NCBI RefSeq assembly: GCF_900156055.1
Contig: NZ_FTMQ01000001.1
Coordinates: 992,001 to 1,056,000 of the forward strand
Source of the DNA: Rhizobium sp. RU33A
GTDB lineage: Bacteria; Pseudomonadota; Alphaproteobacteria; Rhizobiales; Rhizobiaceae
Direction of reading: 5' to 3'
Length of the DNA: 64,000 bases
The stretch's first letter is position 1; each line of letters begins with the position of its first letter. This document shows positions 53,598-61,560 of the stretch, piece after piece. Below the pieces are notes generated by a model. That model did not search any database and had not been told where the DNA came from. It worked only from the letters and a program-made list of their open reading frames with translations. The position numbers and the translations under genes are program-made.

Positions 53598-54359
53598 ATG
53601 ACCGACCACATCCAGATCACCCGCCCGGAAGCCCATCCCGGCGTCCTCGTCCTGCGCTTCAACCGCCCGGACAAGAAGAACGCCATCACGCAAGCCATGT
53701 ACGAGAAGCTGACCGCAGGCCTGCTGGAGGGCGAGCAGGACGACAGCATCCGCGCCATCGTCTTCCTTGGCACCGAGGGCTGCTTCTCCGCCGGCAATGA
53801 CATGGCCGACTTCCTCGGCTTCGCCATGGCCGGTGCCGTTGGCGAACCCGCAGCCTTCGGGCTTCTCAAGACCCTCACAGAAGTCACCAAGCCGCTGGTC
53901 TCCGGCGTCGATGGTCTGGCGATCGGCATCGGCACGACGCTGCATATGCATTGCGACTTGACGGTTGCTTCCGATCGCAGCCTGTTCAAGACGCCCTTCG
54001 TCGATCTGGCATTGGTGCCCGAGGCTGCCTCCAGCCTGATCGCCCCGCGCCTTATGGGCCATCAGCGCGCCTTTGCAATGCTGGCGGCCAGCGAAGGCTT
54101 CTCCGCTGAACAGGCGCGCGAGGCAGGTCTCATCTGGAAGGTCGTCGCCCCCGATCAGGTCGAGGCTGAGACCCTGAAGATCGCATCTTCGCTCGCCTCT
54201 AAGCCCCCGGCCGCGATGAAGATCGCTCGCGCTCTGGTAAAGGGCAGCGCCGAAGAAGTGCGGACCCGCATGCAGGAAGAGCTTGTCCACTTCGTCGCGC
54301 AGCTGAAAAGCGCCGAGGCGCGCGCCGCCTTCGAAGCCTTCATGAAAACACGCGGATAA
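53598..54359 (+). CDS. Enoyl-CoA hydratase/isomerase family protein
   Basis: 253-residue crotonase-fold enzyme. The oxyanion-hole segments are NRPDKKNAITQAMYEKL with FSAGNDMADFLG and SGVDGLAIGIGTTLHMHCDL. The usual hydratase Glu pair is not complete: PFVDLALVPEAASSLIAPRLMG retains one acidic residue (Glu in VPEAASS), as in isomerase-like members. It probably processes the product of the upstream dehydrogenase; the two are separated by the mosaic repeat but run in the same direction. A terminator follows. Confidence 0.92.
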   Translation: MTDHIQITRPEAHPGVLVLRFNRPDKKNAITQAMYEKLTAGLLEGEQDDSIRAIVFLGTEGCFSAGNDMADFLGFAMAGAVGEPAAFGLLKTLTEVTKPLVSGVDGLAIGIGTTLHMHCDLTVASDRSLFKTPFVDLALVPEAASSLIAPRLMGHQRAFAMLAASEGFSAEQAREAGLIWKVVAPDQVEAETLKIASSLASKPPAAMKIARALVKGSAEEVRTRMQEELVHFVAQLKSAEARAAFEAFMKTRG

Positions 54360-54363
54360 AACG

Positions 54364-54400
54364 GTAGGCCCGTATGTGAGGCCTACTTATTTTTCGTTTT
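54364..54400 (+). terminator. Terminator of the enoyl-CoA hydratase gene
   Basis: GTAGGCC (54364-54370) / GGCCTAC (54380-54386), then TTATTTTTCGTTTT. Confidence 0.92.
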
Positions 54401-54547
54401 GCGCTTAAGTACCCATTAAATCCTGCGGGCTAATGATGAAGAGGCGGCAGAATTACCGCCTCCTCACCATGATGGTGTCGTGATCACACAATGCCCCATG
54501 ACGTCCTCGCGCCGAAGTTGCGCGGAGAGTTTTTGCAGGACCGTATC

Positions 54548-56635
54548 GTGAAGACCAGTTCCAATCTGATGACAAAGATCCTGGTGGTCGCCTCCCTCGT
54601 GGTTGTGGCCGCCTTTACCGGATTCTCTTTCTATATCGACAGCCTTCAGCGCAATGCGACGAGTGCCGCGGTCAAGAGTGAGATTGACAGCTCCGGCCTC
54701 CAGGCGTCTCAGAGCATTGCCAACTGGCTCGGCGCGCGTGTGATGCTGACTGAACTCGCCGGCAATGCCGCTGCCAAGGCACCCGATGCCGCCGCCATCA
54801 GCGCCGCCTTCGACAACCCCGTGCTGATCCGCGAATTCATGTCGACCTATGTCGGCGACGAGCAGGGCGTCTTCACCAGTGTTCCTGTGCAGCCGCTGCC
54901 GGAAGGTTACGACCCTCGCAAGCGCCCGTGGTACCAGGATGCCGTCAAGGCCGACAAGATGGTGCTGACCGACCCTTACGCCGATGCATCGACCGGCAAC
55001 CTGATCATCAGCGCCGCCATTCCCGTCAAGAAGGACGGCAAGCTCTACGGCGTTGCCGCCTCTGACTTCTCGCTCACCTCGTTGGTCGCCATGGTCAACT
55101 CGGTCGACATGGGCGGCAAGGGCTCTGCTTTCCTTGTCAAGCAGGACGGCACGATCCTCGTCCACCGGGATGGCAACCTCGTCACCAAGACGCTGAAGGA
55201 CGCCTTCCCGACCAGTACCCCTGCTATCACCGGCGGTATCTCCGAAACCACATTCGCCGATGCCAATGTCCTCGTCTCCTTCCTGCCGATCAAGGGTCTG
55301 CCGCGCGACGACTGGTATCTCGGCGTGCAGATCGATCGCGATCTCGCTTTCGCGGCGATCGGCGAGTTCCGCACCGCAGCCACGGTTGCCACTCTGGTCG
55401 GCGTCGTCGCCATGATCGGCATCCTCGCAGCCCTTCTGTCGCGCCTCGTCGTTCGCCCCGTGGTGGATATGACCGGTGTCATGGGCAAGCTCGCCAGCGG
55501 CGACGTCTCGGCCGAAATTCCGGGCACGGCGCGCACGGACGAGATCGGCCAGATGGCCGCAGCCGTCGCGGTCTTCCGCGACAATATCATCGAGCGTGGT
55601 CGTCTGGCGCGTGAAGCGGATGAAACCCGCACCATGACCGAACAGGAGCGCCGCGAACGCGAAGCCGCCAAGGCCCGGGAAGCCGAACAGGTTTCCTTCG
55701 CGGTCCACTCCCTGGCCGACGGCCTCGGCCGCCTCGCCAATGGCGACCTGGTCTCGCGTATCGAGACCCCGTTTGCCGGTGACCTCGATCGCCTGCGAGT
55801 TGACTTCAACGCCTCCGTCGAGAAGCTGCATGATGCGCTCGCCACCGTCGGCCGCAATGCCCGCGCCATCGACAGTGGCGCCACCGAGATCAGATCCTCG
55901 GCCGACAATCTCGCCCGCCGCACCGAGCAGCAGGCCGCCTCGGTCGAAGAGACGGCAGCAGCACTTGAGGAAATCACCACCACGGTCAAGGACAGCGCCC
56001 GCCGTGCCGAAGAAGTCGGCCAGCTGGTGACCCGTGCCCGTGCCGGTGCCGAAAAGTCCGGCGAAATCGTCGAAAAGGCTGTCGGCGCCATGCAGGGCAT
56101 CGAGAAGTCCTCCGGCGAGATCTCCAATATCATTGGCGTGATCGACGAGATCGCCTTCCAGACAAATCTGCTTGCGCTCAATGCAGGCGTTGAGGCAGCC
56201 CGCGCCGGTGAAGCCGGCAAGGGCTTCGCGGTCGTTGCTCAGGAAGTCCGTGAACTCGCCCAGCGCTCCGCGAATGCCGCCAAGGAGATCAAGACCCTGA
56301 TCAGTGCGTCTGGCAACCAGGTCAAGACGGGTGTCGAACTCGTCAACGAGACCGGCAAGGCACTCGACGTGATCGTCCGCGAGGTCCAGGAGATCAATGG
56401 CCACGTCAACGCCATCGTCACGGCCTCGCGCGAGCAGTCGACCGGCCTTCAGGAGATCAATACGGCCGTCAACACCATGGACCAGGGCACCCAGCAGAAT
56501 GCCGCGATGGTCGAGGAACAGACGGCGGCCAGCCACGGTCTTGCCCAGGAAGCGGCGGCGCTGACGGCTCTGCTGAACCAGTTCCGCATCGACGAACGCT
56601 CGGCAGGCACATCGTCCCACCGTCGCGCCGCCTGA
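54548..56635 (+). CDS. Methyl-accepting chemotaxis protein with dCache domain
   Basis: 695-residue chemoreceptor. The first helix is [19 protein letters not shown] (about 11-29). A large periplasmic dCache_1 domain (about 30-275) contains [17 protein letters not shown] and GVAASDFSL, the R-x-W-Y...Asp layout reported for amino-acid-binding dCache domains. A second helix near 285-310, HAMP, a second HAMP-like unit ([17 protein letters not shown]) and the signalling tip [20 protein letters not shown] follow. No CheR pentapeptide at the end (SSHRRAA). The GTG at 54548 has an AGGA site; the frame extends to an ATG at 54491 without one. Confidence 0.92.
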   Translation: MKTSSNLMTKILVVASLVVVAAFTGFSFYIDSLQRNATSAAVKSEIDSSGLQASQSIANWLGARVMLTELAGNAAAKAPDAAAISAAFDNPVLIREFMSTYVGDEQGVFTSVPVQPLPEGYDPRKRPWYQDAVKADKMVLTDPYADASTGNLIISAAIPVKKDGKLYGVAASDFSLTSLVAMVNSVDMGGKGSAFLVKQDGTILVHRDGNLVTKTLKDAFPTSTPAITGGISETTFADANVLVSFLPIKGLPRDDWYLGVQIDRDLAFAAIGEFRTAATVATLVGVVAMIGILAALLSRLVVRPVVDMTGVMGKLASGDVSAEIPGTARTDEIGQMAAAVAVFRDNIIERGRLAREADETRTMTEQERREREAAKAREAEQVSFAVHSLADGLGRLANGDLVSRIETPFAGDLDRLRVDFNASVEKLHDALATVGRNARAIDSGATEIRSSADNLARRTEQQAASVEETAAALEEITTTVKDSARRAEEVGQLVTRARAGAEKSGEIVEKAVGAMQGIEKSSGEISNIIGVIDEIAFQTNLLALNAGVEAARAGEAGKGFAVVAQEVRELAQRSANAAKEIKTLISASGNQVKTGVELVNETGKALDVIVREVQEINGHVNAIVTASREQSTGLQEINTAVNTMDQGTQQNAAMVEEQTAASHGLAQEAAALTALLNQFRIDERSAGTSSHRRAA

Positions 56636-56662
56636 TCGGGCGACCCGTAATCTACAAAATGG

Positions 56663-56695
56663 AACGGCGCCCCTCAGGCGCCGTTTCTCGTTTCT
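56663..56695 (+). terminator. Terminator of the second chemoreceptor gene
   Basis: AACGGCGCC (56663-56671) / GGCGCCGTT (56677-56685), then TCTCGTTT. Confidence 0.92.
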
Positions 56696-56839
56696 GGTGG
56701 CAAGAGTTCAGCCTGTATTCAGTCTTTGGCTCTAATCTCTGCAACCATGTTGGCACTCGGCCGTTCGGTTCTTATCCGGGACGGTCCGAGGGTCGTCATC
56801 TGCAAAATTCCAGCTGTCAACTGTCTTGCCGAGGTTCTT

Positions 56840-57145
56840 ATGTTGCGTTTGTTCTGTGTCGCACTCAGCCTGCTTGTCATCGCCACGCCGGCGTCAGCCG
56901 AGACGGCAGCAAATGTTTCGCTCCCCTTTGTCCTGGTCAATGATACCAGCGGCGCAATCAGCGAGAGCCAGAATACCCAACGTCAGAACCGGCCGGTCCG
57001 CCCGCAGCGCTATATCTGTGTCGTCGACCAGTCCGGTAGCGTCGGCGGTGGCGGGCAGGTGTCCTGCCCGGCCAATCCCGGCCGCGTCGGTGGTCGCTGC
57101 CGTTGCGCGAATGTCAGGGGTTCCGGCACGCTTTTGACCTACTGA
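56840..57145 (+). CDS. Small exported cysteine-containing protein
   Basis: 101-residue protein with a signal peptide (MLRLFCVALSLLVIATPASA, cleavage near residue 20). The mature part has a Gln/Arg/Pro-rich stretch and then four cysteines in the pattern ICVVDQ...VSCPANPG...GGRCRCANV, which could form two disulfides. Function unknown; no family recognised. A GAGG site supports ATG 56840. Its 3' end overlaps the tail of the convergent peroxidase gene by 7 nt. Confidence 0.7.
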   Translation: MLRLFCVALSLLVIATPASAETAANVSLPFVLVNDTSGAISESQNTQRQNRPVRPQRYICVVDQSGSVGGGGQVSCPANPGRVGGRCRCANVRGSGTLLTY

Positions 57146-58746
57146 GCGGGCGTCTCCTCGGGCACCACTCCAACGCCGTCGCCGACCGGATTGATATCAT
57201 CGACGAAGGTGATCAGGTCCGCCATGGTGAAATGCCCTGCCGTCTTTGCCGGCAGGTGCGGCGTCCAGTCGGATCTCTGCCAGAGGAAGGAATTCTGGTC
57301 TCCGTGCACCAGCCCAAGGAAGGTCTCGGCGACGATTGTCGACCCGACTGGCCCGAGCCTCAATCCCTCATGAAGCTGCTCGGCTTCCTTCAGGATGTAG
57401 TACCAGAGTGGTGTCGTCTTGTGGAAACCGTGCTTTGCGGCAGCGTCGCCGTCTTTACCCCGGGAAAGTTGCTTGTCGCTGAGCGGCTCGAAACCCATGG
57501 CGCGAGCAACATCCTGGCCCGATGGCAGGCCGATCTGCGAACCGCGTCGGAGGTTTCGAAACGGCAGGACAAATTCCCGCGCAGCAACCGTGGTCATGTC
57601 CTCAGGATGATCGGGAAGTGTATGCAGGGCGGGCACGATCAGCGGGTCAAGCCGGCGCGCACGATTGAGCGTGAAGTTGTCTTCGAGAGGGGTTTCGAGA
57701 TCGAAAAAGCGGCGCCAGTCGATCGCCCAGTTGGACGGCAGCGTGCGATGCGGTCCAAGCGGCGAGGGTGGAGGGGGCTTAGGCGCGAGGTCCCCCACGA
57801 TCAGACCGGATTTGCCCGTGAAGTTGAACATGAGTTCGAGTGTGCCGTTGGCGAGGCCGCCGGGACGAAAAACGGCGTTGTGGCTGTAGCTCTCCCGAAC
57901 CATGGAATGCCCCAGCCGATAGGCTGCTGCCGCAAATTCTGCCGGCATATAAGGCCGGCTGCGGAAGCGATAGAAGCGCCGGCCCTCATGCTTGATCCTG
58001 CGGATCAGGCCGGGCTCCGTCAGGCGTTCGACGAAATCGAAGAGCACGATCCATTGATAGTGCCAGGTCACGATCCGCCGTGCTTCCACGAATAGCTCCG
58101 GATCTTTCAGGCCAGCGGTCGTCTTCTTGAGATGATCGACCACCGCATTGTGGAACTTCAGCATCAGCAGGTGGAACTGCGCCACCAGCAAGTTCTCGTC
58201 GTTGCGCTCGTCAAAGATCAGCGCGCGGCCATGGGCATTGCGTGGTAGGTCGTTATCGAGCTCTGGGATCTTCCGGGGTGGTTCCTCTTCCGGTCGGCGA
58301 AGTGCGTCGGAAACCTGCGCCTTGCCGATCAGGAATTTGGGGCCCGGCAGTTTCCGGACACCCTCCTTGGCATAGAGATATGGGTGCAGGCCCGGCCCAT
58401 CGCCATAGAGGGAATCGAGGTCCAGTGCCGGCGTGCGGAAGTTCTGTGTCGCCAGCGGATCGGCGCGCTGCTTGTCGAGCGGGGTCGTGTCGAGCGTAAT
58501 GTCGTGATCGACGAACTGACCAAGATAGGTATATCCGGCCGGCAGTTTCGGATGGTCGCCCGTATCGCCATTGTTATCCCGCATGGCCTTTGCGAGATCG
58601 AAAAGCGCGTCATCCTCTGCATGCAGTGGCGCGAGACGCGGAAACATTTTGCCGAACTTCCCGGGGTCCGCATTGCCGGCAAGCGCCTGCAGGGATTCAC
58701 GGCTCATGCCACGAACGCCATGTCCGTGTGCTGCGACTTCAGACAT
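57139..58746 (-). CDS. Animal-type heme peroxidase family protein
   Basis: 535-residue bacterial member of the peroxidase-cyclooxygenase superfamily, which uses heme and hydrogen peroxide to oxidise substrates. The distal His is in YLGQFVDHDITLDTTP. The helix after it reads FDERNDENLLVAQFHLLMLKFHN (R-N-D/E-N type, quoted from DERNDENLLVAQFHLL), and the proximal His is in YRLGHSMVRESYSHN. No signal peptide is seen, so it is cytosolic or exported by another route. ATG 58746 has a GAGGGGG site. A perfect 12-bp dyad lies 15 bp upstream, suggesting tight control. Substrate unknown. Confidence 0.9.
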   Translation of the reverse strand: MSEVAAHGHGVRGMSRESLQALAGNADPGKFGKMFPRLAPLHAEDDALFDLAKAMRDNNGDTGDHPKLPAGYTYLGQFVDHDITLDTTPLDKQRADPLATQNFRTPALDLDSLYGDGPGLHPYLYAKEGVRKLPGPKFLIGKAQVSDALRRPEEEPPRKIPELDNDLPRNAHGRALIFDERNDENLLVAQFHLLMLKFHNAVVDHLKKTTAGLKDPELFVEARRIVTWHYQWIVLFDFVERLTEPGLIRRIKHEGRRFYRFRSRPYMPAEFAAAAYRLGHSMVRESYSHNAVFRPGGLANGTLELMFNFTGKSGLIVGDLAPKPPPPSPLGPHRTLPSNWAIDWRRFFDLETPLEDNFTLNRARRLDPLIVPALHTLPDHPEDMTTVAAREFVLPFRNLRRGSQIGLPSGQDVARAMGFEPLSDKQLSRGKDGDAAAKHGFHKTTPLWYYILKEAEQLHEGLRLGPVGSTIVAETFLGLVHGDQNSFLWQRSDWTPHLPAKTAGHFTMADLITFVDDINPVGDGVGVVPEETPAQ

Positions 58747-58760
58747 CGTCATTCCCCCTC

Positions 58761-58791
58761 TGATCACATCATTTTCTGGATGATGTGATCA
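58761..58791. promoter_or_regulatory. Perfect 12-bp dyad upstream of the heme peroxidase
   Basis: TGATCACATCAT (58761-58772) and ATGATGTGATCA (58780-58791) are exact reverse complements with a 7-nt centre, 15 bp from the peroxidase start. It is AT-rich and without a T-run, so an operator or a leader hairpin rather than a terminator. Confidence 0.75.
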
Positions 58792-58849
58792 GAAATGATT
58801 ATCGGGGGTGGCGCAACAAATCGAATACAACCAAGAGGAGTATTTATAT

Positions 58850-60100
58850 CTATTTCTTGCTCAGCGTTGCAACCGCCTCGACATGCGGCGACCAGAGGAA
58901 CTGATCGATCGGTGTCACCTGATCGACCCGGTAGCCGCCAGCGATCAGGATCGATAGGTCACGGGCGAGCGTCAGCGGATTGCAGCTGATTGCGACCACC
59001 TTCTTCACTTGGCTTTTCGCCAGTTCCGCACACTGCACCTCGGCACCCGCCCGTGGCGGATCGAAGACGACGGCGTCGAAGGTCTTGAACTCGGACGTCA
59101 TCAGCGGCCGGCGGAAGAGGTCACGCCGCTCCACGGTCACCGGTTTCAGCCCCTGCGTGTTGCGGGCGGCAAAGTCGAGAGACTTTACGGCCTTCTCGTC
59201 GGACTCCACCGCGAGCACGGAATATGCGCGGCCAAGCCGCAGCGCGAAGGTGCCGACGCCGGAAAACAGGTCGACGACTTTCTTCGCCTTGCCGATATGG
59301 GCAATCGCAAGCGCCGCCATATGCTCTTCCGCCTCATGCGTCGCCTGGGTGAATCCACCCGGCGGCAGCACGACGCGAGCGCCGGCGAAATGGAGCAGCG
59401 GCTTGTGCGGTTCGATGATGATCTCGCCATTGGCCGAGACGCGGGCGATGTCCTTGAGCCTGAGGACGGCATTGGTGACCGCGCGCCGTTCCTGGTCGCC
59501 GAGCCCGCCACGCAAACCGTCGAGCGAGATGTCGAGGCCGGTGGTCGTCTCGGTCACGGTGACGCGAAAATGCTCGGCACCACAGGCATTGGCGATGGTC
59601 TTGATCGCGTCCAGCCGGGAAATGAGCCCGTCCGACGCGATGGGACATTCCTCGACCGGAACGACATGGTGCGTCTCTGCCTGCATGAAGCCCATGACGA
59701 GCCCCTGTTCACGCCGCCTTGCGGTGAAGACCAACCGCCGCCGTTGATGCGGATGGGCCTCGAAGATCTCTCCCACGGGAGCCTCGATCCCTTTCGACTT
59801 CAGGGCGTCGATCAGCACCTGGCGCTTGAAGGCGTTGTAGGCGGGTTTTGCCATATGCTGCAGCGAGCAGCCGCCGCACACACCACCAACACCATCGGGA
59901 CCGAAATGCTTGCAAGGAGGCTGAACGCGATCGGGCGAGGTGGTGGCAAAGGACATGATCGTGCCCTCGTTCTTCACCTTCGCGATCGAGACCGTTTCGC
60001 CGGGCAGAGAGAAGGGTACAAAGACCGGACCATCAGCGCCATGCGCCACCCCGTCACCCTTGGCGCCGAGGCTTGAAATCGTGACGGTTTCCGCGCTCAT
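58850..60100 (-). CDS. RumA/TrmA-family RNA (uracil-5)-methyltransferase
   Basis: 416-residue SAM-dependent methyltransferase that likely makes m5U in rRNA or tRNA. An N-terminal TRAM domain (about 1-55, ISSLGAKGDGVAHG) is followed by cysteines CKHFG...CGGCSLQH for a 4Fe-4S cluster. The SAM-binding motif is VVDLFSGVGTFALRLG, and FDPPRAGAE, then the nucleophile in ISCNPLTLARDL. This layout is RlmD-like, but target uridine cannot be assigned. The start overlaps the tlyA stop (ATGA), giving a coupled two-gene operon. Confidence 0.93.
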   Translation of the reverse strand: MSAETVTISSLGAKGDGVAHGADGPVFVPFSLPGETVSIAKVKNEGTIMSFATTSPDRVQPPCKHFGPDGVGGVCGGCSLQHMAKPAYNAFKRQVLIDALKSKGIEAPVGEIFEAHPHQRRRLVFTARRREQGLVMGFMQAETHHVVPVEECPIASDGLISRLDAIKTIANACGAEHFRVTVTETTTGLDISLDGLRGGLGDQERRAVTNAVLRLKDIARVSANGEIIIEPHKPLLHFAGARVVLPPGGFTQATHEAEEHMAALAIAHIGKAKKVVDLFSGVGTFALRLGRAYSVLAVESDEKAVKSLDFAARNTQGLKPVTVERRDLFRRPLMTSEFKTFDAVVFDPPRAGAEVQCAELAKSQVKKVVAISCNPLTLARDLSILIAGGYRVDQVTPIDQFLWSPHVEAVATLSKK

Positions 60101-60912
60101 GCCTCGTCCCCTTCGATGTCGAGGTCGTTGTCCTCGATGTCGTCGCCATCATCGGCACCGAGCGGCTTCACACCGGCGAGCAGGAATTCCTCGTTCCCAT
60201 CGCCACCGGCGATCGGGGAGGGGATGAGGCCGAGGCTTGTCCAGCCCATGTCTTCCGCCAGCCAGCGTTCCAGTTCAGCGGCCACCACTGGCGCCATCTC
60301 CGGTTCTTTCAAAAGCCCTGCCTTGCTGATCGCTTCGCGGCCTGCCTCGAATTGCGGCTTGACCAGAAGCAGGCAATGCGCGCCCGGCTCTGCCTGTTCG
60401 AGGGCAGGGGCAAGTGCCAGCTTCAACGAGATGAAGGAGACGTCAGAGACGAGGAAATCGAAGGGCTGGTCGTTGTAGTCCTCAGGCTCCAGATAACGCG
60501 CATTCAACCCCTCGAGATTGGTGACGCGCGGATCGCTGGCGAGGCGCGGATGCAACTGGTCGTGTCCGACATCGATTGCGGTCACATGAGCAGCACCACG
60601 CTTCAACAGCACTTCCGTGAACCCACCGGTGGAGGCGCCGATATCCAGGCAGTGACAGCCCTCAGGCGACAGGTTGAAATGATCAAGCGCGGCGTCGAGT
60701 TTGAGCGCCGCGCGCGAGACGTAATCCTGGGCGGGATCGTCTATATCGAACTGGTGCGTGGCGGCAAAGACAAGGCTGGGTTTGGAAACCACCTTGCCGT
60801 CCACCTTCACCGTGCCACGCTGGATGGCGTCACGGGAGCGGGAGCGGCTGGCGAAAAGGCCGAGGGCGACCAGGAGCTGGTCGAGGCGCTGGGGTTCTGG
60901 GAGCTTCTTCAT
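60097..60912 (-). CDS. tlyA: TlyA-family rRNA 2'-O-methyltransferase
   Basis: 271-residue protein with an N-terminal S4 RNA-binding domain (RLDQLLVALGLFASRSRSRDAIQRG, about 8-65) and an FtsJ-like methyltransferase domain (SRAALKLDAAL, LDIGASTGGFTEVLLKRGA, VSDVSFISLKLAL, LLVKPQFEAGREAI). TlyA relatives 2'-O-methylate ribosomal RNA and are sometimes labelled hemolysin. The C-terminus has an acidic tail (DDGDDIEDNDLDIEGDEA). First gene of the operon with the RumA-like enzyme. Confidence 0.94.
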   Translation of the reverse strand: MKKLPEPQRLDQLLVALGLFASRSRSRDAIQRGTVKVDGKVVSKPSLVFAATHQFDIDDPAQDYVSRAALKLDAALDHFNLSPEGCHCLDIGASTGGFTEVLLKRGAAHVTAIDVGHDQLHPRLASDPRVTNLEGLNARYLEPEDYNDQPFDFLVSDVSFISLKLALAPALEQAEPGAHCLLLVKPQFEAGREAISKAGLLKEPEMAPVVAAELERWLAEDMGWTSLGLIPSPIAGGDGNEEFLLAGVKPLGADDGDDIEDNDLDIEGDEA

Positions 60913-61047
60913 GCCCCGTCAATGCGGTGAGATGCGCCGCCGCGCAAGTCTTTTTCGCGCTATTGGCCCATGGCCGTTCATTGCGGGCGCAAGAGAGTTG
61001 CGATTTGCAATGAATGATCCATTCAAGGTTTTATTAGTGATGAATTA

Positions 61048-61057
61048 AGCAATTGCT
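61048..61057. promoter_or_regulatory. Palindrome in the sRNA promoter region
   Basis: AGCAATTGCT is a perfect 10-bp palindrome inside TTAAGCAATTGCTTCTAA, about 15-20 bp before the probable start of the small RNA. It may be a regulator site; nothing more can be said from one copy. Confidence 0.35.
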
Positions 61058-61069
61058 TCTAATGTTCAG

Positions 61070-61198
61070 AGGCCGGCGCGATGCGATCCTCCCTCCCAAG
61101 CAGCGCGCACCGACACAAGACTGCAGGCCCTCCTCCTCCTTCTGGCCGGCAGGAATAGAAGCCCCCCGGTTTCGGGCCCGGGGGGCTTCATTTGTTTT
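61070..61198 (+). ncRNA. Trans-acting sRNA, alpha-r14/NfeR1-like
   Basis: Intergenic RNA gene of about 125 nt with three hairpins. Hairpin 1: stem 61077-61084 with 61100-61107 (one A-G mismatch), 15-nt loop exposing TCCTCCCTCCC. Hairpin 2: stem 61121-61129 with 61144-61152 (one A-G mismatch at the equivalent step), loop exposing CTCCTCCTCC. Hairpin 3: perfect 12-bp terminator followed by ATTTGTTTT. Pyrimidine-rich anti-Shine-Dalgarno loops in two successive hairpins before a terminator are the architecture of the rhizobial alpha-r14 (NfeR1) family, whose members repress many mRNAs, largely for transporters. The 5' end is estimated. Confidence 0.8.
61158..61198 (+). terminator. Terminator of the sRNA gene
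   Basis: GAAGCCCCCCGG (61158-61169) / CCGGGGGGCTTC (61178-61189), perfect 12 bp, then ATTTGTTTT. No protein gene ends upstream of it, which marks a non-coding transcript. Confidence 0.93.
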
Positions 61199-61560
61199 GG
61201 GCGCAGGTTCAAGGGAGGAACCGCATCGCGGTCGAATATTGACGACTGTCAAAAGTGTTGAGGAAATCTTTAAGCTAGATTGTGAGAACTCGCATGATTT
61301 AGCCATTCATTAATATGCGGGAACTATAATGTTCACACGTTCGCGTGATTGAACCGAGCTGAGGTGCATTGAGATCATGGGATCCAAAAGTGGCAAGCAC
61401 TCCGACTCTTGCCGTGTCGGAGAGCGATTTCGGCCATAAGCGGTGAAGCTTCTGATCGCGATGTTGTCGAGGCTCTGCGTAACCAGGCATCCCGTTCGCT
61501 AACTGATCCGACAGCTTGCACTTCCGCAGGCTAGACGCACGACATCATGTGGAAACTTCC

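Noticed and set aside
54464..56620. Long minus-strand frame opposite the second chemoreceptor
   Set aside because: Shadow of the HAMP and signalling-domain coding; similar antisense frames occur at the other chemoreceptors.
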